DNA of 64,000 nucleotides from contig NZ_CP130943.1 in assembly GCF_030656875.1 (NCBI RefSeq), positions 1,426,001-1,490,000 on the forward strand, read 5' to 3'. The position numbers and the translations under genes are program-made. A model generated the notes under the pieces. That model did not search any database, was not told where the DNA came from, and saw only the letters and a list, made by a program, of their open reading frames with translations. The DNA comes from Prescottella sp. R16. GTDB taxonomy: Bacteria; Actinomycetota; Actinomycetes; Mycobacteriales; Mycobacteriaceae. Positions within the stretch are counted from its first letter, which is position 1. Each line of letters begins with the position of its first letter. Below are positions 44,674 to 53,207 of the stretch, piece after piece.

Positions 44674-44731
44674 GTTTCGGAGAGTATCGTCCACTACATA
44701 TAGAGACCACTCGCTAAAACGAGGAGTCGAC

Positions 44732-45253
44732 ATGATCCGCAATGTGCACCACCGAATGATTCCCGCCGACGCCCGAGTCGTCGGGGAGTTGCTCGACACG
44801 CTGGCGAGTGACGACGACCGACTCTGGCCGTGCCATCGATGGCCTGCGATGCGTTTCACCGGACCGCTCGGCGTCGGTGCCGTGGGAGGACACGGTCCGG
44901 TGCGTTATTCGTGCGAGGACTACGTCCCGGGCAGACGCGTGACCTTCCGGTTCCGGCGTCCCCGCGGCTTCGTGGGAACGCACGGATTTGTCGTGGAACC
45001 GGTGGATGCGAGCCGGACGCGACTGACGCACCGCCTGGAGATCGACGCCCGGGGACCGGCCCGGATCGGCTGGCCGCTGATATGGCGCCCACTGCACGAC
45101 GCCCTGATCGAGGACGCGCTGGACCGGGCCGAGAATGCCGTTGTGCCGCACCGGCATCGGGAGCCGCGTCCGCTGAGCGGGTACGTGCGCCTGCTACGAC
45201 GCTGCGCATCCGGCCGGGCCGTGCATCCTCGGCGCGATCGGTCCACCGTGTGA
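44732..45253 (+). CDS. SRPBCC-fold (polyketide cyclase/START-like) protein
   Basis: The product is 173 residues from ATG 44732, with GAGGAG six bases upstream. The layout resembles a START-like beta-barrel: YSCEDYVPGRRVTFRFRRPR, GFVVEPVDASRTRLTHRLEI, and a C-terminal helix PLHDALIEDALDRAENAV. Such proteins bind hydrophobic ligands. The function is unknown. Its divergent TetR neighbour is the likely regulator. Confidence 0.72.
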   Translation: MIRNVHHRMIPADARVVGELLDTLASDDDRLWPCHRWPAMRFTGPLGVGAVGGHGPVRYSCEDYVPGRRVTFRFRRPRGFVGTHGFVVEPVDASRTRLTHRLEIDARGPARIGWPLIWRPLHDALIEDALDRAENAVVPHRHREPRPLSGYVRLLRRCASGRAVHPRRDRSTV

Positions 45254-45276
45254 GTAGCGGCCCGCCGGCGTCGATG

Positions 45277-46215
45277 TCAGGGTGTTGCGGGCCGAACCCA
45301 GGCGAAAGCGTGTGCCTGCGAACGGTTTCCCTGTGCCGTCCGGGAGCGGTTGGGTTCGCCGAGTTCGTCGAGCATCGGTGCCGCGATGTCGACGAGCGCG
45401 GTCAGGGCGGCGGGATCCAGCCAGTCCGGCCGGGTCGCGAACGCGATGTCCTCGGTGGCGGTGTTGCCGGACGCTCCCGGCGCGAACGGGCAGCCGCCGA
45501 GCCCGCCGAGCGATCCGTCGACGACGTCCGCGCCGGCGGCGACCGCGGCGAGCGTGTTCGCGACGCCGAGCCCCCACGTGTCGTGGCCGTGGAAGACGAT
45601 GCGGCGCTGCGGGGTCTCGTCCTTCACCCGCGCGACCAGATCGGCGACCTGTGCGGGCACTGCCTGCCCGAGGGTGTCGGCCAGGACGATGTCGTCGGCG
45701 CCGTCGGCGCGTGGATCGTTCGCGATCGCCAGCACCCGATCGGCCGGGGTCTCCCCCTCGAACGGGCACGTGAACGCGGTCGCTATGCACAGCTGGATAC
45801 GTCCGTCCACGGCCCGGGTGAGCTCGATCGCGGACGGCATGGCCGCGAGGCTGTCGTCGACGCTGCGGCCGATGTTGGCCCGATTGTGGGATTCCGAGGC
45901 CGAGAAGCAGTACTGGAAGTTGCGGGCCCCGGCGGCCGCGGCCCTCTCCACGTGACGCGGGGTGGCCACCCACACCCAGCAGCGGGCCAGTTCGTCGGCG
46001 GTCAGCTCGGCGATCAGCTCGAGTGTGTTCGCCATGGGCGGCACCAGGTCCGGCCGCGCCATCGACCCGATCTCGAGCTCGGGGACACCGAGGCCCAGCA
46101 GGGCACGGGCGATCTCGACCTTGCGTGCGGTGGGCAGCAGCTTGCCCGTCAACTGCAGTCCGTCGCGCAGGGTGACGTCCCGCAGGATCGGCTGGGGTGC
46201 AATCGAATACGTCAC
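45277..46215 (-). CDS. HMG-CoA lyase-like enzyme
   Basis: The product is 312 residues from GTG 46215. It is a TIM-barrel HMG-CoA lyase/citramalyl-type enzyme: RDVTLRDGLQ (catalytic Arg/Asp), VFHGHDTWGLGVANTL (metal His), and GGLGGCPFAPGASGNTATED with the catalytic loop Cys. The family cleaves 3-hydroxy-3-methylglutaryl-CoA or similar acids to acetyl-CoA plus a ketoacid. Its start overlaps the CoA-transferase stop by four bases (GTGA). The transferase would make the CoA ester that this lyase cleaves. Confidence 0.87.
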   Translation of the reverse strand: MTYSIAPQPILRDVTLRDGLQLTGKLLPTARKVEIARALLGLGVPELEIGSMARPDLVPPMANTLELIAELTADELARCWVWVATPRHVERAAAAGARNFQYCFSASESHNRANIGRSVDDSLAAMPSAIELTRAVDGRIQLCIATAFTCPFEGETPADRVLAIANDPRADGADDIVLADTLGQAVPAQVADLVARVKDETPQRRIVFHGHDTWGLGVANTLAAVAAGADVVDGSLGGLGGCPFAPGASGNTATEDIAFATRPDWLDPAALTALVDIAAPMLDELGEPNRSRTAQGNRSQAHAFAWVRPATP

Positions 46216-47450
46216 GGCTGCTCCGTTTCGGCAACGATGCGGTCGATGTCGGTGTCGGACAGGCCGAGTATCTCGGCGAGAACCTGTCGGGTGTGCTCGC
46301 CCAGATCGGGGCCGACGTGGTCGATCGGCAGCGACGCCCCGCCGATCACCGGCACGATGCCGGGGAAGCCCACGGGAGTAGGAGTGTCCGCCCCCGTATC
46401 GACACTGAACGTCTGGATCATGTTGCGGGCGTTGTACTGGGCGTCGTCGACGATGTCGGCGGCCGTGTAGATGGGGCCGGACGGCACCTGTGCGGCGTCC
46501 AGGATCGCGAGGGCGTCGTCGCGAGTGTGACGCGACGTCCACGCCCCGATCGCAGCGTCGAGTTCGTCGCGGCGCGCCCAGCGTCCGGCGTTGGTCTGCA
46601 GGTCCGGGTCGGCGGCGAGGTCGGGGCGCTCGATGGTGTGCATGTAGCGCTGGAAGATCGCGTCCCCGTTGCCGGCGATGATGATGCTGGTGCCGTCGGC
46701 GCACGGGTACGCATTCGACGGGGCGATGCCCTCCATCCGGCCGCCGACCCGCTCGCGTTTCACGCCGTACGCGAGGTAGTCGGGGACCAGCGACTCCATC
46801 ATCGACAGGATCGACTCGTTGAGGGCGACGTCGATGATGCGCTGCGACAGCGGAAGTGGTTCGCCCGCTCGCGCTGTGCGCTGGTAGAGCGCCATGACCG
46901 CACCGAACGCCGCGTACAGTCCGGCGATCGAGTCGCCGATCGACACCCCCACCCGCACCGGCGGCCGGTCCGGGTCGCCGACGAGCTCACGGAAGCCGCC
47001 GACCGCCTCGGCGACGGCTGCGAACCCGGGACGCTGCGCCAGCGGACCGGTCTGCCCGAACGCCGAGACCCGGGTGATCACCAGGTCCGGGTTGGCGGCG
47101 CTGAGCTGCTCGGGGCCGATGCCCCATTTCTCGAGAGTGCCGGGCCGGAAGTTCTCCAGCACGATGTCGCATTCGGCGGCCAGGTCGAGCACCAGCTTCC
47201 GGCCCTGCTCGGAACGCAGGTCGAGCACGATCGACTTCTTGTTCCGGTTGATCGTCCGGAACAGCATCGACGTGCTGCCCGAGTACAGCCGCCAGTTCCG
47301 GATCTCGTCGCCGGTGCGCGGCCGCTCCACCTTGATCACCTCGGCGCCGAAGTCCGCGAGCAGGCGGCCCGCGGTGGGGGCGGCGATGTAGTTGCCGAGC
47401 TCGAGCACACGCACGCCGTGCAGCGGGCGGTCCGGGATGTCCTGCGTCAT
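46212..47450 (-). CDS. class III CoA-transferase (CaiB/BaiF family)
   Basis: The product is 412 residues from ATG 47450. LHGVRVLELGNYIAAPTAGR and LADFGAEVIKVERPRTGDEI are the family N-terminal motifs, and NRNKKSIVLDLRSEQGRKLV and NFRPGTLEKWG are also conserved. A formyl-CoA transferase-like fold is expected, moving CoA between acids. It is translationally coupled to the HMG-CoA lyase-like gene, which suggests a two-step route such as succinyl-CoA:HMG or a branched dicarboxylate to acetyl-CoA. Confidence 0.9.
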   Translation of the reverse strand: MTQDIPDRPLHGVRVLELGNYIAAPTAGRLLADFGAEVIKVERPRTGDEIRNWRLYSGSTSMLFRTINRNKKSIVLDLRSEQGRKLVLDLAAECDIVLENFRPGTLEKWGIGPEQLSAANPDLVITRVSAFGQTGPLAQRPGFAAVAEAVGGFRELVGDPDRPPVRVGVSIGDSIAGLYAAFGAVMALYQRTARAGEPLPLSQRIIDVALNESILSMMESLVPDYLAYGVKRERVGGRMEGIAPSNAYPCADGTSIIIAGNGDAIFQRYMHTIERPDLAADPDLQTNAGRWARRDELDAAIGAWTSRHTRDDALAILDAAQVPSGPIYTAADIVDDAQYNARNMIQTFSVDTGADTPTPVGFPGIVPVIGGASLPIDHVGPDLGEHTRQVLAEILGLSDTDIDRIVAETEQP

Positions 47451-47590
47451 GCGTCGATTCAATCAGCACACACCTTTTCCCGGGAACACACACGTTCTGG
47501 GCAGTGAAAACGTGTGTGTTGCCGAGAAACGATGTGTGGTACATGAGACGTAGGCCACGTTCGGTGGTCGTTCGGTGAACGGAGGTCGTG

Positions 47591-48454
47591 GTGGGATTGA
47601 GTTCGGATCGGATCGTGGTGGTCACCGGCGCGAGCCGCGGCGCGGGCAAGGGGATCGCGCTGGCGCTCGGGGCGACGGGAGCGACGGTGTACGTTACCGG
47701 CCGCACCGCCACCGAGGGAGATGCGCCGCTGCCCGGCACCGTGTTCGCGACGGCAGAGGAGATCACCGCCCGCGGCGGCACAGGTGTCCCCGTCGTACTC
47801 GATCACAGCGACGACGCCCAGGTGGAGGCGTTGTTCGCGCGGATCCGGGAGGAGCGCGGACGGCTCGACATTCTCGTCAACAACGCGTTGGCGGTGCCCG
47901 ACGCGCTCACGGCGAAGGGCCCGTTCTGGGAGAAGCCGCTGTCGTTGACGGAGCTGTTCGACGTCGGGATGCGGTCGAGCTACGTGTCGAGCTACTACGC
48001 GGCGCCGCTGCTCGCCGCGAACGGTGAGGGCCTGGTGGTGAACACGTCGTCGTTCGGCGGCACCTGCTACATGCACGGTCCCGCGTACGGGGCGGGCAAG
48101 GCCGCGGTCGACAAGATGGCGCACGACATGGCGGTCGACTTCCGGCCGTTCAACGTCGCGGTGGTGTCGCTGTGGATGGGCCTGCTCATGACCGAGCGCA
48201 CCAAGGCCGGATTCGACGCCAACCCGGGCGCCTACGACGGGCTCGCGGCGACGGCGGAGTCGGCGGAGTTCCCGGGCCGGGTCATCGACGCTCTCGCGAA
48301 GGACCCGGATCTGATGAAGCGCAGCGGGCGGGTCCTGGTCGGCGCGGAGGTGGCCCTCGAGCTCGGGGTCACCGACCTCGAGGGGAAGCAGCCGCCGTCG
48401 CACCGCCCGTTCCTGGGGGATCCGCCGGTGTACAGCGACGCCGTCATCGACTGA
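47591..48454 (+). CDS. short-chain dehydrogenase/reductase, DHRS1-like
   Basis: The product is 287 residues from GTG 47591; GGAGGT at 47581-47586 fits this start better than the GTG at 47588. VVTGASRGAGKGIALALG binds the cofactor, NNAL and NTSSFGG are core motifs, and YGAGKAAVDKMAHDMAVDFR contains the Tyr-x3-Lys pair. The longer loop and the C-terminal region resemble DHRS1-type SDRs. The substrate is unknown. It is divergent from the CoA-transferase. Confidence 0.85.
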   Translation: MGLSSDRIVVVTGASRGAGKGIALALGATGATVYVTGRTATEGDAPLPGTVFATAEEITARGGTGVPVVLDHSDDAQVEALFARIREERGRLDILVNNALAVPDALTAKGPFWEKPLSLTELFDVGMRSSYVSSYYAAPLLAANGEGLVVNTSSFGGTCYMHGPAYGAGKAAVDKMAHDMAVDFRPFNVAVVSLWMGLLMTERTKAGFDANPGAYDGLAATAESAEFPGRVIDALAKDPDLMKRSGRVLVGAEVALELGVTDLEGKQPPSHRPFLGDPPVYSDAVID

Positions 48455-48518
48455 GGCAGCGGCGGTCGCCGTCGGTTTCTGGGACAGTGGTGGGCAGACG
48501 GTTTTCCGAGGAGGCACC

Positions 48519-49667
48519 ATGCCCGCAGCCGAACGGATCGACGGCGACATCCGACGCTGGTGTGCGGAGGCTCGGCTCGACGGCCGGCATCCGCCGTTGT
48601 CCGACGCCGCGGCCGTGCTGATCGCGGCCGGTCGGGTGGGGCCGGAGATCCGGCAGATCCTCGCGGTGCGGCGCCTCGCCGGGCGGGGTCTGCCGTCGAT
48701 CGGCGGGTTCGGGGAGCTGAGGTTGCTCGCCGACGAATACACCCGTCTCACCGGGAAAGCGGCGTCGCTGCGGCCCGGCCCGAAACAGCTCGCCTACCGG
48801 TATAGGGCCGCCGAACTGGGGAAACGTCTCGACGGGCTGAGGTCGGCGCTGACGACGTCGACCGCGCACTATGCGAGCGGGGTGCGGGCCATCCGCCGCG
48901 ACCGCCGGGACGGCCTGCACCTCGACCCGGACCAGCGTGGCGCCCTGTTCGCGGCCCTGACCCGGACCCCGGCGCCGCTGCCGGTGGCCCGACGGCAACT
49001 CCACGAGCTGCACAATGCGGTGGTCGAGGCCACCGCCGAACGGGTGGTGCGGGGCTCGGACGGCACCCGCGCGGCGGAGGCCGGGCGCCGCGCCGCGGCC
49101 GCGTTGGAGCGGGCGACGGTGCCGGACGACGACCGGTTCACCGACCGCTTCGACACCCTGCTGTTCCTCACCGGTCTGCTGTACGACCGGATCGAAGGAT
49201 CGGCGGCGTGGCATTCGGAACATTTCGCGATGCAGCGCGCCCAACTGGATCTTCCCGACGAGGTCACCCAGATCGCCGTCGACGCCGTCGCCCTGTCGGG
49301 GATCGTCGCCGAACTCGATGCCGCGGCCGCGTCCACCCCGGAGGCCCGCGAGCACGTGGCGTCCCGGCGGGCGGCGCTCGAACCGGTGTGGGAACAGCTC
49401 GTCGACCGGGTCGCAGCGCTGGCGCGGATCGCGAACCTGTTGGTGCAAGCCGAAACTCAGCTGCGCGCCGCCGCGTCCATGCGGTGGGCCACCAGTCTCG
49501 ACACCCGCATCGACGACCTCATCGCCCGCTCCGGCAACCGTGAACTGTCCGCCGCCAACACCCACCAGGTCGGTGACCAGCTCGGCGAGATCGAGGAACT
49601 ACTCGGCACGTTCCGCACCGCCCTCGTCGGCGACATCGCGACCCTCACCGCCCGGCGGGACCGGTAG
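48519..49667 (+). CDS. helical hypothetical protein
   Basis: The product is 382 residues, almost wholly helical by composition and rich in Ala, Arg and Leu. Its last third has heptad-like stretches (LARIANLLVQAETQLRAAAS, and QLGEIEELLGTFRTALVGDI) that could form coiled coils. There is no signal peptide, membrane segment or catalytic motif. I do not recognise a family. Its last 69 bases overlap the 3' end of the convergent barstar-like gene. Confidence 0.65.
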   Translation: MPAAERIDGDIRRWCAEARLDGRHPPLSDAAAVLIAAGRVGPEIRQILAVRRLAGRGLPSIGGFGELRLLADEYTRLTGKAASLRPGPKQLAYRYRAAELGKRLDGLRSALTTSTAHYASGVRAIRRDRRDGLHLDPDQRGALFAALTRTPAPLPVARRQLHELHNAVVEATAERVVRGSDGTRAAEAGRRAAAALERATVPDDDRFTDRFDTLLFLTGLLYDRIEGSAAWHSEHFAMQRAQLDLPDEVTQIAVDAVALSGIVAELDAAAASTPEAREHVASRRAALEPVWEQLVDRVAALARIANLLVQAETQLRAAASMRWATSLDTRIDDLIARSGNRELSAANTHQVGDQLGEIEELLGTFRTALVGDIATLTARRDR

Positions 49668-50591
49668 GGGACGGCGCAGACCCGGGAACCCGTCGAAGAC
49701 CGGATGGTCCGGCGGCGGGTCGTGGACGACGCTGCCGAACGATTCGGCGTTGTAGCCGACGGATCGGAGTCGGGTGTCGAGCTCGTCCCAGAGCTGTTCC
49801 AGATCCCCGGTTCCGCGGATACCGATACCGATCCGGTAGACGCTCGCCCCCTCGTCCCGCACCTGCGAGTCGTACTTGTAGAAGTTGGACGCCTCCTCGC
49901 GCGTGGCCTGCTGAGGTGTCGGGACCTGCACGCGGTCGAACTGCTCCAGGAGGGGGCGCAGGGCAGCCACGGCACGGTCGGCGCCGGACGCGTCGGCCAC
50001 CGCCTGGAACACGATGTAGGCGACATCGGTACCGGTGAAGGGAACCGGTGGGTCCGGTTCAACGTCCCATGTGGGGCCCGCGTAGACCCGGGAGCCGCCG
50101 ACCTTGCCGAGAGTCGCATCGTCGGTCGCGATCAGGCACAGCATCGCGTGCCCGAGCAGGCCTGCGAACCGGGAATGATCGGCGATGATGTCGAGCAGTG
50201 CGACCGCGGTGTGCCGGTCGATCGCGGTCAGCTGGTCGAAGTGGTCGATCGCGAACACCGTGCCGGTCACCGAGTCGTCGCCGCCGAGGCGGAACGAGCC
50301 CACGTCGGAGAGCAGATCGTTCAGAGCATCGAGGTTGCGGCCGTACCAGGACGGGAAGTCCAGCGCCGACGCGACCGCCTCGTGTAAGTCCTGGGTGGTG
50401 GACCAGTCGGCGGCGTCGAGCAGGTGGACCCGATAGCCGAGCCCACGCAGACGGTGCTGCGCTGCAGCGAAATCGAAGGCGCTGGTGTAGCGGGCGATCG
50501 GCCCCGACCGGAGCAGCGCCCAGTCGAAACGCTGCCGGTCCGCTTCGAACCGCTCCGGATCGGTCGGGTCGAACGTCGAGTGGCGCACCAT
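49599..50591 (-). CDS. barstar-like domain protein
   Basis: The product is 330 residues. Residues about 45-145 match barstar-type ribonuclease inhibitors: YRVHLLDAADWSTTQDLHEA and ALDFPSWYGRNLDALNDLLS. Barstar blocks barnase, but many actinobacterial relatives have no known partner. The C-terminal 170 residues are an unknown alpha/beta region (FYKYDSQVRDEGASVYRIGI). No barnase-like gene is visible next to it. It converges with, and overlaps, the helical hypothetical gene. Confidence 0.75.
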   Translation of the reverse strand: MVRHSTFDPTDPERFEADRQRFDWALLRSGPIARYTSAFDFAAAQHRLRGLGYRVHLLDAADWSTTQDLHEAVASALDFPSWYGRNLDALNDLLSDVGSFRLGGDDSVTGTVFAIDHFDQLTAIDRHTAVALLDIIADHSRFAGLLGHAMLCLIATDDATLGKVGGSRVYAGPTWDVEPDPPVPFTGTDVAYIVFQAVADASGADRAVAALRPLLEQFDRVQVPTPQQATREEASNFYKYDSQVRDEGASVYRIGIGIRGTGDLEQLWDELDTRLRSVGYNAESFGSVVHDPPPDHPVFDGFPGLRRPLPVPPGGEGRDVADEGGAERAE

Positions 50592-50625
50592 GTTCGGGAC
50601 CCTAGTGGACGTCGTGCCGACGGAA

Positions 50626-51306
50626 TCACAGCCCCAGCGGGATCGCGGCCCCGGTGATCGAGGCTGCGTCGTCGGAGATCAGGAATGCGATCACCTTCGC
50701 GATGTCGTCCGGGTCGACCCACGTGGCGCGAGTCGAGTCCGGCATCGAGGACCGGTTCGCAGGGGTGTCGATCACGCCGGGCAGCAGCGCATTCGAGCGG
50801 ATGTGGTCCTTCTTGTATTCGACGGCGATCGACTTGGCGAACGCGAGAACCGCGGCCTTGGCGGTGCTGTAGGCGGTGCCGCCGGGGAACGGGTTCAGGG
50901 CCGCACCCGACGACGTCGACACGATCGAGCCGCCACCGTGCGCGACGAGGTACGGAAGCACTTCGCGCACAACCGCATACGTGGTGCGCACGTTGATGTC
51001 GAGCTGCCGGTCCAGGGCGTCGGCGTCGACCTCGTGGGTACGGGGACCGGAGGCGAAACCGCCGACGAGACTCACCAGCGCCGTCAACGGTGCCGCCGGA
51101 TCGTGCGCGGCGACTGCGACCGCGTCGGCCAGTTGCGCCGGATCGCCGATGTCGCAGTGCACGGTCTCGAGCCGCGGATGCTCGGGCAGGGCGTCCGACG
51201 GTCGTCGCACCGGCACCACCACCCGCCAGTCCTTCGCCAGCAGATGCGTCACTACGTGCACACCGAGGCCGCCGGTGCCTCCGGTGACGAAAACGGTTCC
51301 GGTCAC
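50626..51306 (-). CDS. short-chain dehydrogenase/reductase
   Basis: The product has 226 residues from GTG 51306. FVTGGTGGLGVHVVTHLLAK binds NAD(P), IVSTSSGAAL carries the Ser, and AYSTAKAAVLAFAKSIAVEY has the Tyr-x3-Lys pair. It ends with DDAASITGAAIPL, as in SDRs. At 226 residues it is on the short side. The substrate is unknown. It is separated by about 30 bases from the barstar-like gene on the same strand. Confidence 0.85.
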   Translation of the reverse strand: MTGTVFVTGGTGGLGVHVVTHLLAKDWRVVVPVRRPSDALPEHPRLETVHCDIGDPAQLADAVAVAAHDPAAPLTALVSLVGGFASGPRTHEVDADALDRQLDINVRTTYAVVREVLPYLVAHGGGSIVSTSSGAALNPFPGGTAYSTAKAAVLAFAKSIAVEYKKDHIRSNALLPGVIDTPANRSSMPDSTRATWVDPDDIAKVIAFLISDDAASITGAAIPLGL

Positions 51307-51376
51307 GAGTCCTTGTCCTTCCGAACGGGGCTGATCCGAGTTCGACCCTAGCCCGGGGTGAGGCTCGCCACCCCGC

Positions 51377-51427
51377 AGCTGAAGGGACCCTTCGTGCGCA
51401 CTGGGCGAACACGGGGTCCCTTCAGCT
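51377..51427. repeat. long inverted repeat, candidate repetitive palindromic element
   Basis: AGCTGAAGGGACCC (51377-51390) pairs perfectly with GGGTCCCTTCAGCT (51414-51427) around a 23-base loop. The loop has its own short TTCG/CGAA pairing, and GAAGGG-A-CCCTTC in the left arm is itself a palindrome. It lies between the SDR and the Excalibur gene. It could be a terminator or a repeated intergenic element. Confidence 0.6.
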
Positions 51428-51454
51428 CGTACGGGTGGGAGCCGGGGGCCGGCG

Positions 51455-51958
51455 CTATTCGCAGGCGATGCCGTCGTTGTCGCGGTCGAGGTGCGGCGCG
51501 TAGCCGGCCTGTCCACGGTAGATCGGGGTCACCCCGGCGTTGCGTGCTTCCGTGCAGTTCTTGTAGCTGGTCTGCGGGCGCGGAGCCGGAGCGGAGGGTG
51601 CCGGAACGGCCTGCGGACGAGCCTGCGGTGCCGGTGCCGGTGCCGGTGCGGGGGCGGGGGCGGCGACGATCGGTGCCGGAACCGGTGGCAGCAACGGCGC
51701 AACGGCGTCCGCGGAACCGCTCGGGACGAGGCTCGCCAGATCGAGCGGCAGGTAGTCGTACACCGTTGCCGCCCGCACGGGCGCGCCCGGAGCGGGAGGA
51801 AGCAGTGGCTGGACGGCGTCGGCAACGAACTGGGGGATCGCGTCGGCGATCGGCGCGGGGACGAAATCACGGATCGTCGATGCCTGAGCGACTGCGGGGG
51901 AGATCGCGGTGAGTGCTGCGCAGCCGAGTGCGACGAACGCGAAACGATGGGCCTTCAT
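51455..51958 (-). CDS. secreted Excalibur-domain protein
   Basis: The product is 167 residues from ATG 51958. A signal peptide covers about residues 1-26 (FAFVALGCAALTAISPAVAQ). A Pro/Ala-rich stretch follows, with several APAP repeats at about 100-125, then an Excalibur domain at the end: YKNCTEARNAGVTPIYRGQ and HLDRDNDGIACE, a calcium-binding DxDxDGxxC motif. Excalibur domains occur on exported proteins of Actinobacteria and bacilli; the role is unknown. Confidence 0.88.
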   Translation of the reverse strand: MKAHRFAFVALGCAALTAISPAVAQASTIRDFVPAPIADAIPQFVADAVQPLLPPAPGAPVRAATVYDYLPLDLASLVPSGSADAVAPLLPPVPAPIVAAPAPAPAPAPAPQARPQAVPAPSAPAPRPQTSYKNCTEARNAGVTPIYRGQAGYAPHLDRDNDGIACE

Positions 51959-52072
51959 GGCGCCTCTCTTGTCGGTGAACGGTATGTGACCCTTGCGGGC
52001 GCCGCTGATTGTGACAGTCGGCCGCGACAAAAGAGGACGAATCGGAAGAAAGCGGTATCGCTGCGGGGCGGG

Positions 52073-53155
52073 TCAGTCCTCGAACTCGTCGAACAGGGAC
52101 GGCTGGATGGGTTCCTGGACAGGGTGGGCGCGCTCGGGGCGGGGGGCGTCGTCGGCGGGGGTGGCCGGCGGCGGTGTGGGTGCCGGTGCGGCGCCTTCGG
52201 CGGTGTCGGGGGCGGGCGGGAAGTGGAGGTGGCCGCCGAAGTGGGCGGCGAATTCTTCGTCGACGTTGCCGAGGAAGTCGCCGAGATGTTCGACCATGTC
52301 GGCGAGGTGCTGGGGCACGAAGGGGTCGGCGAGCATGTCGATCATGACGCGCAGTCGGTCCTCGTAGAGGGCGAAGCGCAGGTGCTGCCAGCGCCGGTTG
52401 AGGTCGCCGACCAGTTCGGCGGCGCGGGTGCGGCCGCTGATGTCGCGGACCAGTGGCGCCCACAATTGGATCTCGGGTGCCGAGTCGTTCGCGATGACGA
52501 GGGCCAGTGCGGACCCGAAGCGCAGGACGATGTCGCCGTCGGAGTCGAGTTCGGGCATCTGCTCGTACACGTCGGTGAGGGTGTGCGCGACGAGTTGGCG
52601 CAGGTGGTCGGTGTCGCGGGGGCGGATCGCGACGTACCGGTCGAGGGGAGTGGGTTTCGGGACGGTCTCGGTGGCGGGGTCGTGTGCGGCGTTCTCACCG
52701 AGGTGCTGGGACGACAGGAAACTCGGATGCGGCACCGCCCACGTCTCCCGGAACACCGACAGGATCATCGACGCGAGCTGATCCGCCCAGCGTGGCGCCT
52801 TCTCCACGACGAGAGAGAACTCGGCGGCGATGTCGGCGTCGGCCGGAGCGGTCCAGCCCTGCTCGTGCAGGCGGGCCCGGTCGGAGTCGGACAGTCGCCG
52901 CCACGGCGGCAGGTGCAGGTCGGTGGGGATGCCGCAGCGCACGAGGGGCCCGTCGGGGCCGTCGACGATGTCGCACTGCACGAACGGCATGCGCCCGTCG
53001 GCGTCGTCCGTCTCGCACACGGTCTCGACGATCACCTGGTCGTCGACGGGTGCGGCCGCGATCCGGTCGGCGAGCCGACTCCGGCAGGCGCCCCATGCGT
53101 CACCGACCGCGCGATCGAAGTTGCCACCGGTGAACCTGTTCGAGAGCTCGGACAC
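52073..53155 (-). CDS. YbjN / type III chaperone-like protein (actinobacterial TY-Chap-like)
   Basis: The product is 360 residues. The C-terminal half has a CesT/YbjN-like layout: GDIVLRFGSALALVIANDSA, then APEIQLWAPLVRDI, NRRWQHLRFALYEDRLRVMI and a helix AEEFAAHF-like region. The first half resembles a second related domain. The last 50 residues are a Pro/Ala-rich tail ending in SLFDEFED. Such proteins are proposed to bind peptides, but no function is proven. The family call is tentative; a signal peptide is absent. Confidence 0.55.
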   Translation of the reverse strand: MSELSNRFTGGNFDRAVGDAWGACRSRLADRIAAAPVDDQVIVETVCETDDADGRMPFVQCDIVDGPDGPLVRCGIPTDLHLPPWRRLSDSDRARLHEQGWTAPADADIAAEFSLVVEKAPRWADQLASMILSVFRETWAVPHPSFLSSQHLGENAAHDPATETVPKPTPLDRYVAIRPRDTDHLRQLVAHTLTDVYEQMPELDSDGDIVLRFGSALALVIANDSAPEIQLWAPLVRDISGRTRAAELVGDLNRRWQHLRFALYEDRLRVMIDMLADPFVPQHLADMVEHLGDFLGNVDEEFAAHFGGHLHFPPAPDTAEGAAPAPTPPPATPADDAPRPERAHPVQEPIQPSLFDEFED

Positions 53156-53207
53156 GGCGTCTACGGTATCGTGCCAGGTTTCGCCGTCGCACGGTCGGTC
53201 GATGCTC

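Noticed and set aside
44674..44731. TetR operator between the divergent TetR and SRPBCC genes
   Set aside because: An operator is likely by position, but no inverted repeat stands out. Only a weak direct repeat is seen, so no site is listed as a feature.
51600..51660. Short GCC/GGT repeat array resembling a minisatellite
   Set aside because: It is the coding sequence for the Ala-Pro repeats of the Excalibur protein, not a separate repeat element.
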